From: Psittacicella melopsittaci
GTDB lineage: Bacteria; Pseudomonadota; Gammaproteobacteria; Enterobacterales; Psittacicellaceae
Reading direction: 5' to 3'
DNA: 64,000 nt
NCBI RefSeq assembly: GCF_003585925.1
Contig: NZ_NRJH01000003.1
Location: forward strand, 32,537 to 96,536
Shown: positions 17,399 to 26,956 of the stretch, piece by piece
How positions within the stretch are numbered: position 1 is the first letter of the stretch
Layout of the letters: each line of letters starts with the position of its first letter
The notes under the pieces: generated by a model
The model's input: only the letters and a program-made list of their open reading frames with translations
The model's database searches: none
Told to the model about the DNA's origin: nothing
Made by a program: the position numbers and the translations under genes

Positions 17399-18769
17399 AT
17401 GGCCTTACCTTTTGTTACTCAGGTTGAACGTGAAAACTACGCCAACCTTTGGATTTATAATTTTTTTATAAGTGATTTACACTTACAAGAATCAACTGCT
17501 GAACTAAATCAGCAGTTTGCTGCTTTTATCCAGCAACTACTTACCCTAGCCCAAAACAATAAAAGGGAAAATACTAAACGCCATTTACGCCTTTATATCC
17601 TCGGTGACTTTCTCGCCCTCGGCATTGGCGACTTTATTCCCGATTGGTTTAAACCCTATCAAGAAAGCTTACAAACTCTAGCCCAGGCTGGAGTAGAAAT
17701 TTTCTTTATGGTAGGCAACCGCGATTTTCTCTTAGGGAAAAAATTTAGTCAAGGCATAGGAGCTACTTTTTTGCCAGAAAACACTATAGTTGACTTTAGT
17801 ACTAATGCAACTGGAGCTCAGGCTTACTACCAGTATTTATCTCCTAGTCTGACCAGTATTGTCAGCAATGAACAAACCTATAGCAAGCGTGAACAACTGT
17901 GTGCCGAGTTTAAGCACCGCTTACAAGAGCATGCCCCTCTTGCCAAAACTGAGGATAGTTTACGCCTCTGGTTATGTCATGGCGATAACCTCTGCCTTAG
18001 CGATGAAGCCTACCAAAAATATCGTCGCTTTATTCGTTCGGGCTTAATGCAAGGAGTGGAAAAACTGATCCCAACTTGGTTGGTAAAAAAAATTGCCCAA
18101 AGAATTTCAGCAGCATCGCAGCGTAAACGTCAAGAGCACGAAGAACGCCAAACCCAAATTACCGCAACTTGGGGCGAGCTCTCAAGTCTGGATATGGCAG
18201 ATATCGACTTAAACTACACCCATTTTTTAGCCCAGTTAAGTCAAGCTAATCTCCTTGTCTATGGTCATGTTCATCGACAAAGAATTCTTAGTTGGAACCT
18301 TGCCGACCCCCAAGTGCAAGCTTATGCTAGTGGGGAACAAAAAATTGCTTTTGGTAACCTAAACCAGGTTAATACCCCAAGCATTTACACCGAAGTAGAT
18401 GATCTTTACCCTATTCCCGTGGGTAAAATTCGTACTTTTACTGCGGGAATTAAGCAAGAACCTGATGCATCTGAGCAAGCTTGGGCTAAACTTGACGCTC
18501 TAAGCCAAAATCTTTTACCTCTTACTCGCCAAGATTTTTACACCGCTTCTATGGCAGACTGGCTCAGTGAGGCAGATCTTGCCCACCAAGAGCAACTCCA
18601 AGCCCAAGCGGTTAAATCTTGGCAACAGCAAGCCCAAGAACAAGTAAGACAAAAAGTAGCTTGGACACAAACCAAGCAAAGTCCAACCTCAATTGGCTTG
18701 CTTGTGCAGCAAGCTTATAGCCAAGAACAAATAGTTAATACTTTTGCTTTTGCCTTTATTAGCCTTTAA
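17399..18769 (+). CDS. lpxH: UDP-2,3-diacylglucosamine diphosphatase LpxH, enlarged form
   Basis: 456 residues against about 240 in E. coli LpxH. All metal ligands of the calcineurin-like fold are visible: Asp26 and His28 in ISDLHL, Asp70 in LGDFLA, Asn107 in VGNRDFLLGK, His194 in CHGDNLC, and His290 and His292 in YGHVHRQ. The enzyme cleaves UDP-2,3-diacylglucosamine to lipid X in lipid A synthesis at the inner membrane. Extra length comes from an insert of about 50 residues between residues 138 and 188 and a Gln-rich C-terminal extension of about 100 residues after the core. No clear ribosome site precedes the ATG. The catalytic core argues for normal function; the role of the extensions is unknown. 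Confidence 0.88.
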   Translation: MALPFVTQVERENYANLWIYNFFISDLHLQESTAELNQQFAAFIQQLLTLAQNNKRENTKRHLRLYILGDFLALGIGDFIPDWFKPYQESLQTLAQAGVEIFFMVGNRDFLLGKKFSQGIGATFLPENTIVDFSTNATGAQAYYQYLSPSLTSIVSNEQTYSKREQLCAEFKHRLQEHAPLAKTEDSLRLWLCHGDNLCLSDEAYQKYRRFIRSGLMQGVEKLIPTWLVKKIAQRISAASQRKRQEHEERQTQITATWGELSSLDMADIDLNYTHFLAQLSQANLLVYGHVHRQRILSWNLADPQVQAYASGEQKIAFGNLNQVNTPSIYTEVDDLYPIPVGKIRTFTAGIKQEPDASEQAWAKLDALSQNLLPLTRQDFYTASMADWLSEADLAHQEQLQAQAVKSWQQQAQEQVRQKVAWTQTKQSPTSIGLLVQQAYSQEQIVNTFAFAFISL

Positions 18770-18774
18770 CTTAG

Positions 18775-18800
18775 TTTAAGGGCTTTTTTTTCCCCTTAAA
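18775..18800 (+). terminator. Weak terminator-like hairpin after lpxH
   Basis: TTTAAGGG pairs with CCCTTAAA around a T-rich loop just after the lpxH stop. It has no T-run after the stem, so its use as a terminator is doubtful. Confidence 0.35.
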
Positions 18801-18882
18801 GCGAGTAGAACTGGTAAAATAGAGATATGGCTTACCGCTAAGTCTAAGCCTAAAAAGAAAAATAACTATTTCCCAAATTTTT

Positions 18883-21800
18883 ATGTCGAAACAATCTTTA
18901 CCGCGCTTAAAAGTCTTTGTTTTACATGGGCAAAACTCTTTAACTGACCTAAAAGAGTTATTAAATGCCAATACTATTCAAAGTCTTGATTTTAAGCAAG
19001 CCTATACTTACCGTGGGATAGAGAACATTCGCTTCCATAGTATGCCGTTTGTTTTTGAACTCGGGGTAGATAATTATCCGCAAATAGTGGAATTTAACTT
19101 TATTGCCAGCAATGCCTTTCCCTCACAATTGCTTGACTATCAATTAGTGCAGGGCGGTCCGTTTGGTAAAGAGGCAACTCGTAAAGTAATTCCTTTTGCC
19201 CAATTAGCAAGTTCAACCTATAACCTGAGCCTCTATCGTCTGGTATATGACAACCTCTACCAAAATGTGCCAGCAAGTTTAATGCCAACCTATGAGAGTT
19301 TGCCTTTACCTGTAAAATATGACGCTCTTCCTGCTCTGGTTGCTAAACCTTATCGTGTTTCTTTTTACCATACCGAGTTAAATAATCTATTTGATCCTAA
19401 CTCTTATAGCTCGAGCCTTAAGGGTATGGCACCGCGCGAAAGACGTTGGCAACACGACAATAAATACCATAATCCAGGTAATCCGCCAGAAAAGGGTGAT
19501 ATTTTCGCGGCATATATGGAGTTAGCGCGCAAGAAAAATACTATTGAGCCCCCATTTTACTTTGGGGACGCTGTTTCTTATGCCATTTATCAGCGCTTTA
19601 TTACTAACCCGATTGCCAAAAATATCCAGGATCCTGTAAAAGTTCTCTATCACCTGCGTCCTAACCAAACTCAAGAGGACTTAGTGACGGTGTATCAACG
19701 CAGTGAAACTAAGTTCAGACACCATAATCGCGTGGAAAAAATGGTCAATGACTATATTATTGGTGCTGTAAAAAACAACCTCAAATACTGGTCGGTAGAT
19801 GACCTTTCTGAGTTTTTACGCGATAAAGCTCCGCTGGTTGAGGATATGACAGGTATGGATCCTAAACTCAGTAAAGAGTTTAAAGCTGCTGACTTACCTT
19901 GGTTAGGAACCTATGAGCGTACTGCCTTTGCTGTCGACTATGAAAACACTGGGGGTGTAAAATCTCTGTCTCGAGCTTATGGCGAGCGTTTAACTTACAG
20001 TACAACGCCAATTAATCTCGCTCTGAGTGACGCGAGTTTTGCGAAAAAACTTACGAGCCAAGAAAAAGAAAAGTTCCCTGGTTTTGCGCACGCGGCTAAA
20101 GAGTATCTCCAGCTTTACTATCAGCAAAAAATTACCTTACAGACGGCATCTGACAAGATTTTTAATGATCTCAATCTAGCTAACGCCTTTGCTCTAAAAC
20201 AAGGTGGGGAATTACGCTTTAATGCGAGCCTTAAACTGCCAGAACCTGCTTTAGAGCGAGCAAAAAGTGTCGCTCCTTATTTAACTCCGCGTCCGTTTTA
20301 TGGTAAAGATGTCTTAAAAGATCTCGACTCTTATCTTTACTTTATGGAACTGGCACACCTAGAGCAAGAGCCAATTGCTCCTGCTAAAGAGCCAATTAAC
20401 TTTAAGCGCACCGCAAACTTACCACGAGCTTTAGTGGATTTTGCTCCTTTTACTAATTATGTCACTACCCAAATTAGCCAAATTGGCATTCGCTATGCTT
20501 ATTTAGATCTGCTTGATCTCGTCCTTAAAAAAGTAAACACTCCGCTTACGTTTAGACAACTAGGCAGAGGCTTTAAACATGCAAGCAAACTAATTCAAGG
20601 TTTTTGGGCAAGAAGAGGCAATAGCCTTGAAGAGCGTCAAGTAGCTCAAGCTTATCAAGAAGCTTTAATTGGCGAAGAGCAACGTACGCGTTTACAACAG
20701 CTAGTGAACCTGAGTCAGTATAGCCATTTTCTTACTTGGGCAAATCAGTTTGGTCCAATAGGTAAATATGACCTCGACCCAGCCTTATTAGCAAAACGCA
20801 GTAAAGACTTTACTCTGGGCATTATGCTTGAGTCTAACTATGACTCAAGTAAGGATATGTACAAGCAGTTTAGTAAAGGCTTTTATCTCCTCAACCCTGC
20901 AACCTTTGCCGTAACTTCGCGTTTATTTGGGGAGTACAATTATCCAGGCTTTACTAACTATAATGCGGCCTACTATAACCCGTATGAGCCTATGCTCATT
21001 ACAGGTAGTGCTCGCCTGCGTCTGCGTCTCGAGCAGTATAAGGCAATGCAAGAAGACTTACGTCTGACCCCTTTAAATATTCCTGCTTATTTAGAAGAGC
21101 CAAGACAACTGGCTTATGAGCAAATTATTTACCGCAGTGCTTTAGCAAATATTTTCTTAGCTCGCGAGTACAAGCAAAGCTTTAGTCCAATGAGTAGCAA
21201 TAACCTTGCGACCATAAGTGCACGCTTAAATCCGCACTTAGCTCCAGAGCAACGTCTGCAAGTGAGCTTGAGCCCGCTCGTTAATCAGGATCCGGCTGAC
21301 TTCCCTTATGCTTATCAAGAGCCTGAGTTTGTCGCTCAGACGCAACGCCCTATGGAGCTGGTTGAGCTTAAAAAGCAAAAAGATGCTTCTTACCCAGTAC
21401 GCAAACTGCAAGTGAGCACTCAAGATCCAACCGTAGCTGCGGTAATGCAGGAAATCGAACACGAGTATCAAGCGCAAATTAAACGCAATAAAATTAGTTA
21501 CCTCGAAGAACCTGAGCGCATGCTTGAGTCTTTTGCCAGTGAAGAGGCTATTCTCAAGGCTCCATTACAAGCTTGGATGCAAATGTTCCCGCAATTAATT
21601 TGGCGTTATAACACTGCCAAAGAATACTTTAAAGCAGGAGGCAAGGGCTTTGGGGCACTAGGTAATGTTTACTATCACTTAAGTACGAACACTCTACCTT
21701 CGTTAGAGTACCCAAATCTTGCTGATAAGTTCAAGCAATACTTTGCATTTGCTCACAACCAAATTCGTGGCGTAGGTCTAGGTTTACCACCGCGTAAGAG

Positions 21801-24800
21801 CTATGAGAATATTCTCATGAAAGCCCTGTATAACCGCGTTTACTATATTATGGAAAATGTGGATCTCTACTTAATGCGTCCACAAAACCTAACCTACTTT
21901 GTTAGTCTGGGACTCGATAGCTTTAGTCGCGGCAAATACAATCGTAAAGAAAACCAACTCTATCTTGATGTTTTTGCTCAAGAAGTTAAACTACAAAAAG
22001 CAAGTAACTTCAAAGCTAAAACTCTGGGGCAAGCTTCGCTTAGCCTTGCCAAAAGACAAAAAACCAAGGTTGGGCAAGTATTTGCTGACTTTAGTTCGCC
22101 AGCTGAGTTACAAAATAGCTATAACTTACCAACCACGCGTTGGCAATATATTGCTAGTGCTACACTGGATCCGCAAGTTTATACCTATGATGCTGATCCT
22201 GCGGTGAACATGCTTCGCTTCCGCAATAACACTAATTTATTTGCCTATGACGAACAGCCGTTAATGCGTAATGCTTCGGATGTGTTTGCTAACTATGTGC
22301 ATTTAAATGAGTTCTATGAGCGTCTCCGTTTAGATCTCACGGTGACTAACAGTGTGTTTATTGCGAGCAAGGCAGCTGCCGATGGCTTTTTCACTACTCT
22401 AGCTCAAGAGCTCGAAGACAAATTAAGCTTTATGAGCGAGCATCTGCGCAAGGCTTTATTAATTCCAGCCTTAAACGAACGCAGTGCTTTATATGCCCAA
22501 CAAGATACACACCTTTTTGTGGTGCCTATTCCAATTGAGCATAAACCAACTCTATTAGAGCAAGATTTAGAAAGCTATCAACAAAAATGGCGTCATAATC
22601 TCCAAGCGCAAGACTTTGAGCAAGCAAGAGAACAAGCCCAAAAACAAGGGCAAATTTTACCTTACCCAGTAGATCCAACGAGTTTAGAACTCTGGTTCGT
22701 TTATCAGCTCTTTGGCGATCGCTTAGACTTTATTAACTCTAAACTAGATCGCATTAACCTCGCTCTTTACTTAAAAGCTCTTGAACCTGCGGTTAAAGTA
22801 GCCTATGACCTCAGTGAGGCACAGCTCCAAGATTATAAAGTCCCTCTTAGTCAAATGCTTACTTACTTTAATCCAGGGGAAAACCTCGAAGAGCTCTTTA
22901 AGCGTTTAACTAAGTTTAGTCAAACTGAACTCGCTGATTTTGTGAAAAAGGCTCGTCTGTTAGTGCGACCTCAACACAAAACTCGACGCCCTACAGGCAA
23001 ACTAGCATGGTTAAATCAGTTAACTAGCAGTGGGGTGCCAGATAACCTCGAGCAACTGGTGCAACAACTGAGCACCAAACAACTAGAGCAGGCTCTTGAT
23101 TATATTGCCCAACTTGATGGGCAACTTCTCTGGTTAGCTAACCTTAACCTAGAGCAAGAGCCAAGCACCTATGCCTTTGCCGTAGACACAGTTAATGCCT
23201 TTAGTGCTTATTTACCTAGCGGGGTGCGCTTGGCTCCAAGTGCAAGCTATGCCCTTGAATCTATCGCTCAGGCGCAAGATCCAGCTTATGTAGGCAATAA
23301 AAACCTCAAACTGGCAAGCTTAGAACAATTTGCTCAAAGCAAAGAGCCTCTGCTCTGGCAAAGCCTAGAAAAATTCTTTGCCCAAGAAAAGGAACTGCTT
23401 GAAAGTGCAAGATACCAACTGCAATTGTCACTAACTCAGGGGGTATTTACTCCAGGTAAGGGCACCAGTGCCTACTGTGTGCGTTGGTTAAAAGCCTTAG
23501 TGCAACATCTGAACCTTAAAGCCCAAACTGGTCTAGCCTGTCGTTTTCTTTCGACTCATCCAAGCCGTGTCTTTGCTTCGAGCTTGGCAATGCTCTATCC
23601 TGAGTTTGGTTATAGAGGCGATGATGCTATTGCCGAAGGGATCTTTAGTCGTTTTTACATTGCTGGACAAGCGACTGCTCCACAGCTAGTGCCTACTTTA
23701 GCAGGCGAGCTTGACTTAAATAGCCCAGCTGCTCCATTGCTTTACCTCTGGCAGCAAGCTGGTCTAAGCCGAGCTCAACTCGAAGAAGTGCTCGCAACAG
23801 ATCCAGAAACTGCAAAATTGTTAGAGCAAGCTCCAAGCAATGGCTTTAATGCCAACTTTAAAGCTTACCTCTACTTTACTATTTTGCCTCAGCTCTTAAA
23901 TACGCCAGTATTTAACCTCGAGCAAATGCAAAAACAACTTGATAAAGTAGTTAAAGCTTTAGAGCAAGAAACTAATTTAGCTCCTTGGCATGCTTTAGAG
24001 TACACGCCAATTGATTTATTCTATAAATCTTTTGCTAAATACTTTAGTAGCTTAGCTCCTTACTTAAGTAAAGACAAAGAGCCAAGCAAGCAATTAGGTC
24101 TGCACCTCGAGCAAACCCTGGATAATCTGTATCATCAAGGCAAACTCGAGTTAGGTCGTCAAGGTGATGCCCATATAGATCCTAATCGCGAACTTGGCGT
24201 GCGTTATGATGTGCTCTTAAGTCAGCACCTGAATAATACTTTCTTTAACCTAACCTATGCTTATGCTACTTATAACCCGGAAGAGCTAGCTAAACGTGCA
24301 AGTACAGCATTGCTCGACCCTGAGTATCACTTATTTAAAGGTACGCCTGCCATTGTCCATGCTTTCCATAAAGACTATGACAATGATGTAGACGAACAAG
24401 ATAAGCTCCAACTCAATTTAAGTGTGCTTAAGTATAAAGAAGACCCTATGTACAAACAGGCGCGTCGTATTCACTATCAATATAACGAGTACCTGAAAAA
24501 CAAACACTTGGCTCCATTTATCCCTCTCTATCTCCCACTTGCGAGTATAGAGAATCAGGTAATCCAAGTTGACCCAAGTGTACCAGGTCTTCTTAGCGCT
24601 CCACAAATTGCTCAACTGCAAAAAGGTTGGTATAAAACTCTGCCATACTTTTTTGAAGGGAAAAAACGTAACGCCGATCCACGCGTGTTCGATTTAACCT
24701 ATGTAGCTAACTACAACTGGCAACAAGTGGGCAGTGTTTGGGATCTATTCCTCAGTAAAAACCCAGGCAAGGATCTCTATAGCCTGCAACAGCTGTACCT

Positions 24801-26295
24801 TGCTCATGCCTTTAGTGAGCGTGAAGTAGCTCGTAATCTGGTGACCCTGCGTCTGCAAGATAAAGTGCCACAAGCTCTTTATTTACCAGCTCGTCCTTTA
24901 CACTTACTTTATGCTACGAGCGAAGAAAGTACTTATTTAGGCAAACAAAGTCATGAACTTTTAGCTACCTTTAGGGCTCATGCCCAAATCTTGCAACAAA
25001 AACTTTTCAATGCCTTAATGCGTCAGTATCATGTATTGGAAAAACTGCAAGATCTGCCAAGAGTAGCCAAAGGACAAATAACCTTGCCGTTTGAGTCGCT
25101 AAATACTTGGCGTACAACCATCACCAAAACGCCATTCTATTCGGCGCGTTTAGAATCTGAGCTCTTAAATAAATTCTTAGCTGAGTTTGTTTGTGAGCAT
25201 GGCATGGATAATATCGAAGCGGAAAAAGCTTTAGATAACTTTATTCTGCAAACTAAAGTGTATCGCTCTTTACCAGAAAAACGTGAACAAACTGTCCTCA
25301 AGTACTACCATGAAGCAGGACTTGATTATGTTCTCAATGCCCAAGCTCCACGAGATGTAAATTTTGAGCAAGAGTTAAATCTGCACCAATACGGCGTAAG
25401 CCGCATTCGTAATAACCCAGAAAAACTCTTTGCTGATGCTCTACTCCGTAAATGGGCAATTGCTGATCGCAAACGTGTTCCACTCGACGAAGAGCAACTC
25501 TTTGCCGATACTGATTTTGAGGCACTTGAGCGCAATCACCTCGCAGCTCTAAATTACCCTAGCTCAGAGCAACAAGAGTTCTCTTTTGCTCCAGTTAAAG
25601 AATTAGAGCCTACGCTAGGTTGGCAAGAGCTTACTACTGCAACTTTTACTGCTTTAGAACTGCTCTATAAAGACTTTTATATCACCTATCCAAGGTTAAG
25701 TGCTTCACAAGCTAAAGCCCAAAGCTTAAGCCCAGTAGCACCAGCTAGTTATGATTTAAGAGCTTTACAAGAGGCTTTTGCAAGTAAAGAAAAAGTAACG
25801 CACCAGCTTATAGCTCGCATTTTAGGCATTAAGCCTAACTGGAAGTTTAAAGCGGGAGATTACAACTTTAAAGCACGTTGTGAGCAACTGGCACAAGTGT
25901 TAATGCATACTTTAGTAAGGGTTAACCAAGCTTCGGCACAGCCGTTACATCTCGCAGATCTTTGCCAACTCTTTGTCAACACCTATCGCGTGTTTATGCA
26001 AGTCAAAGTAATGGTAATTGCAGATCAACGCTTACTCGAAGCAACCACGGCAATGAATCCTGAACTTTTAGATTCACCTTATGTGTATGTTCTCAATAAC
26101 ACCTCAAGTTTCCAAACTTGGGCAGAGCAACATCCACAAGTATCAGTGATCTTTGCAAGTCAGAATAAGTCACAAACTATAGCCCATATCTGTAATACTT
26201 TTGCTCAGGCACAACAGATAAGCCTAATGCAATTAGAAGAAACAGAATGGTATCCATACTTCCAAGCTTTAGTTAAAGCTTATACATATAAATAA
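18883..26295 (+). CDS. Giant protein of unknown function (2,470 residues)
   Basis: I do not recognise a family. The frame is intact over 7.4 kb and ends at its own strong terminator. The protein starts MSKQSLPRLKVFVLHG and is rich in Leu, Ala, Gln, Tyr and Phe, with few charged clusters, no signal peptide, no membrane helix and no nucleotide-binding motif that I can see. The last 150 residues look like an alpha/beta segment (VMVIADQRLLEA, then VSVIFASQNKSQTIAHI). No Shine-Dalgarno sequence is seen before the ATG at 18883; no better in-frame start lies upstream. It is probably monocistronic. In size and composition it resembles the leftward giant at 6969-13733, but I cannot show homology by eye. 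Confidence 0.8.
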   Translation: MSKQSLPRLKVFVLHGQNSLTDLKELLNANTIQSLDFKQAYTYRGIENIRFHSMPFVFELGVDNYPQIVEFNFIASNAFPSQLLDYQLVQGGPFGKEATRKVIPFAQLASSTYNLSLYRLVYDNLYQNVPASLMPTYESLPLPVKYDALPALVAKPYRVSFYHTELNNLFDPNSYSSSLKGMAPRERRWQHDNKYHNPGNPPEKGDIFAAYMELARKKNTIEPPFYFGDAVSYAIYQRFITNPIAKNIQDPVKVLYHLRPNQTQEDLVTVYQRSETKFRHHNRVEKMVNDYIIGAVKNNLKYWSVDDLSEFLRDKAPLVEDMTGMDPKLSKEFKAADLPWLGTYERTAFAVDYENTGGVKSLSRAYGERLTYSTTPINLALSDASFAKKLTSQEKEKFPGFAHAAKEYLQLYYQQKITLQTASDKIFNDLNLANAFALKQGGELRFNASLKLPEPALERAKSVAPYLTPRPFYGKDVLKDLDSYLYFMELAHLEQEPIAPAKEPINFKRTANLPRALVDFAPFTNYVTTQISQIGIRYAYLDLLDLVLKKVNTPLTFRQLGRGFKHASKLIQGFWARRGNSLEERQVAQAYQEALIGEEQRTRLQQLVNLSQYSHFLTWANQFGPIGKYDLDPALLAKRSKDFTLGIMLESNYDSSKDMYKQFSKGFYLLNPATFAVTSRLFGEYNYPGFTNYNAAYYNPYEPMLITGSARLRLRLEQYKAMQEDLRLTPLNIPAYLEEPRQLAYEQIIYRSALANIFLAREYKQSFSPMSSNNLATISARLNPHLAPEQRLQVSLSPLVNQDPADFPYAYQEPEFVAQTQRPMELVELKKQKDASYPVRKLQVSTQDPTVAAVMQEIEHEYQAQIKRNKISYLEEPERMLESFASEEAILKAPLQAWMQMFPQLIWRYNTAKEYFKAGGKGFGALGNVYYHLSTNTLPSLEYPNLADKFKQYFAFAHNQIRGVGLGLPPRKSYENILMKALYNRVYYIMENVDLYLMRPQNLTYFVSLGLDSFSRGKYNRKENQLYLDVFAQEVKLQKASNFKAKTLGQASLSLAKRQKTKVGQVFADFSSPAELQNSYNLPTTRWQYIASATLDPQVYTYDADPAVNMLRFRNNTNLFAYDEQPLMRNASDVFANYVHLNEFYERLRLDLTVTNSVFIASKAAADGFFTTLAQELEDKLSFMSEHLRKALLIPALNERSALYAQQDTHLFVVPIPIEHKPTLLEQDLESYQQKWRHNLQAQDFEQAREQAQKQGQILPYPVDPTSLELWFVYQLFGDRLDFINSKLDRINLALYLKALEPAVKVAYDLSEAQLQDYKVPLSQMLTYFNPGENLEELFKRLTKFSQTELADFVKKARLLVRPQHKTRRPTGKLAWLNQLTSSGVPDNLEQLVQQLSTKQLEQALDYIAQLDGQLLWLANLNLEQEPSTYAFAVDTVNAFSAYLPSGVRLAPSASYALESIAQAQDPAYVGNKNLKLASLEQFAQSKEPLLWQSLEKFFAQEKELLESARYQLQLSLTQGVFTPGKGTSAYCVRWLKALVQHLNLKAQTGLACRFLSTHPSRVFASSLAMLYPEFGYRGDDAIAEGIFSRFYIAGQATAPQLVPTLAGELDLNSPAAPLLYLWQQAGLSRAQLEEVLATDPETAKLLEQAPSNGFNANFKAYLYFTILPQLLNTPVFNLEQMQKQLDKVVKALEQETNLAPWHALEYTPIDLFYKSFAKYFSSLAPYLSKDKEPSKQLGLHLEQTLDNLYHQGKLELGRQGDAHIDPNRELGVRYDVLLSQHLNNTFFNLTYAYATYNPEELAKRASTALLDPEYHLFKGTPAIVHAFHKDYDNDVDEQDKLQLNLSVLKYKEDPMYKQARRIHYQYNEYLKNKHLAPFIPLYLPLASIENQVIQVDPSVPGLLSAPQIAQLQKGWYKTLPYFFEGKKRNADPRVFDLTYVANYNWQQVGSVWDLFLSKNPGKDLYSLQQLYLAHAFSEREVARNLVTLRLQDKVPQALYLPARPLHLLYATSEESTYLGKQSHELLATFRAHAQILQQKLFNALMRQYHVLEKLQDLPRVAKGQITLPFESLNTWRTTITKTPFYSARLESELLNKFLAEFVCEHGMDNIEAEKALDNFILQTKVYRSLPEKREQTVLKYYHEAGLDYVLNAQAPRDVNFEQELNLHQYGVSRIRNNPEKLFADALLRKWAIADRKRVPLDEEQLFADTDFEALERNHLAALNYPSSEQQEFSFAPVKELEPTLGWQELTTATFTALELLYKDFYITYPRLSASQAKAQSLSPVAPASYDLRALQEAFASKEKVTHQLIARILGIKPNWKFKAGDYNFKARCEQLAQVLMHTLVRVNQASAQPLHLADLCQLFVNTYRVFMQVKVMVIADQRLLEATTAMNPELLDSPYVYVLNNTSSFQTWAEQHPQVSVIFASQNKSQTIAHICNTFAQAQQISLMQLEETEWYPYFQALVKAYTYK

Positions 26296-26301
26296 TAAAG
26301 T

Positions 26302-26338
26302 AAAACCTTCAGGGAGCTGATCCTTGAAGGTTTTTTTT
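26302..26338 (+). terminator. Rho-independent terminator after giant gene 2
   Basis: Stem AAAACCTTCA-GGA / TCC-TGAAGGTTTT with one internal mismatch, followed by a run of T. Confidence 0.88.
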
Positions 26339-26340
26339 GT

Positions 26341-26459
26341 AAGGAAAGAGAAGGAAAGGAAAGGAAAGGAAAGAGAAGGAAAGGAAAGGAAAGAGAAGGA
26401 AAGGAAAGGAAAGGAAAGGAAAGAGAAGGAAAGAGAAGGAAAGAGAAGGAAAGGAAAGC
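26341..26459 (+). repeat. Purine tract of AAGGA/AGAAGGA units
   Basis: Almost pure purine on the + strand, built of GGAAA and GAGAAGGAAA units, over about 120 bp directly after the terminator. A second, looser purine stretch (AAAGGAAAGC units) lies at 26511-26600. The tract could form triplex DNA or vary in length by slippage. Confidence 0.9.
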
Positions 26460-26462
26460 CGT

Positions 26463-26509
26463 TTTTTTATGTCTGGATTTTAGTTGATCACTAATTTAAA
26501 TAATTAACC
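26463..26509 (+). repeat. 47-bp dispersed repeat, copy 1
   Basis: Contains TTAGTTGATCACTAATTT followed by AAATAATTAACC and preceded by TTTTTTTATGTCTGG. Copies 2 (27792), 3 (48117, partial) and 4 (61455, inverted) share it. The core has two near-palindromes, TTAGTTGATCACTAA and ATTTAAAT. Confidence 0.85.
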
Positions 26510-26956
26510 ACAAAAGAAAGGAAAGCAAAGGAAAGCAAAGCAAAGCAAAGGAAAACAAAGGAAAGCAAGCAAAGCAAATGAAAGCAAAAGAAAAACAAAA
26601 GCAAAAAGGATATAAAAGAATTGAGCTGAAAAAGCAAAAATCCCCTCTTCTCAATAAAACAAAAAATCTCTTTTTAAAAAAGGCAAAAAATTACAATTAA
26701 ATAAAAAAATTAAAGAGAATATCAGAGAAAAAATGATAAAAAAATAAAAAATAAATAAAAAAATAAATAAAAAAATAAAAAAGTTTAAAAAAAATTTAAA
26801 TTTTTTTTGTAACTTTTAGTTATGTAAAAATAGGCTAATTTTTACCTTTAAAATCTCCTGCCAAGCAAGAAAAAACGGCTAATTTACACAGTTTCTCATT
26901 TTGGTGCTTCCCGAACCTATCGCTATTGCAGAACAATATAAAGTTATAATGCTATT
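26510..26956. other. Gene-free AT-rich region
   Basis: Purine-rich up to 26600, then A/T homopolymer runs up to about 26820. TATAAT at 26945-26950 is the best candidate -10 for the RNA that follows, but I find no matching -35 and no CRP site. No open frame of interest. Confidence 0.5.
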
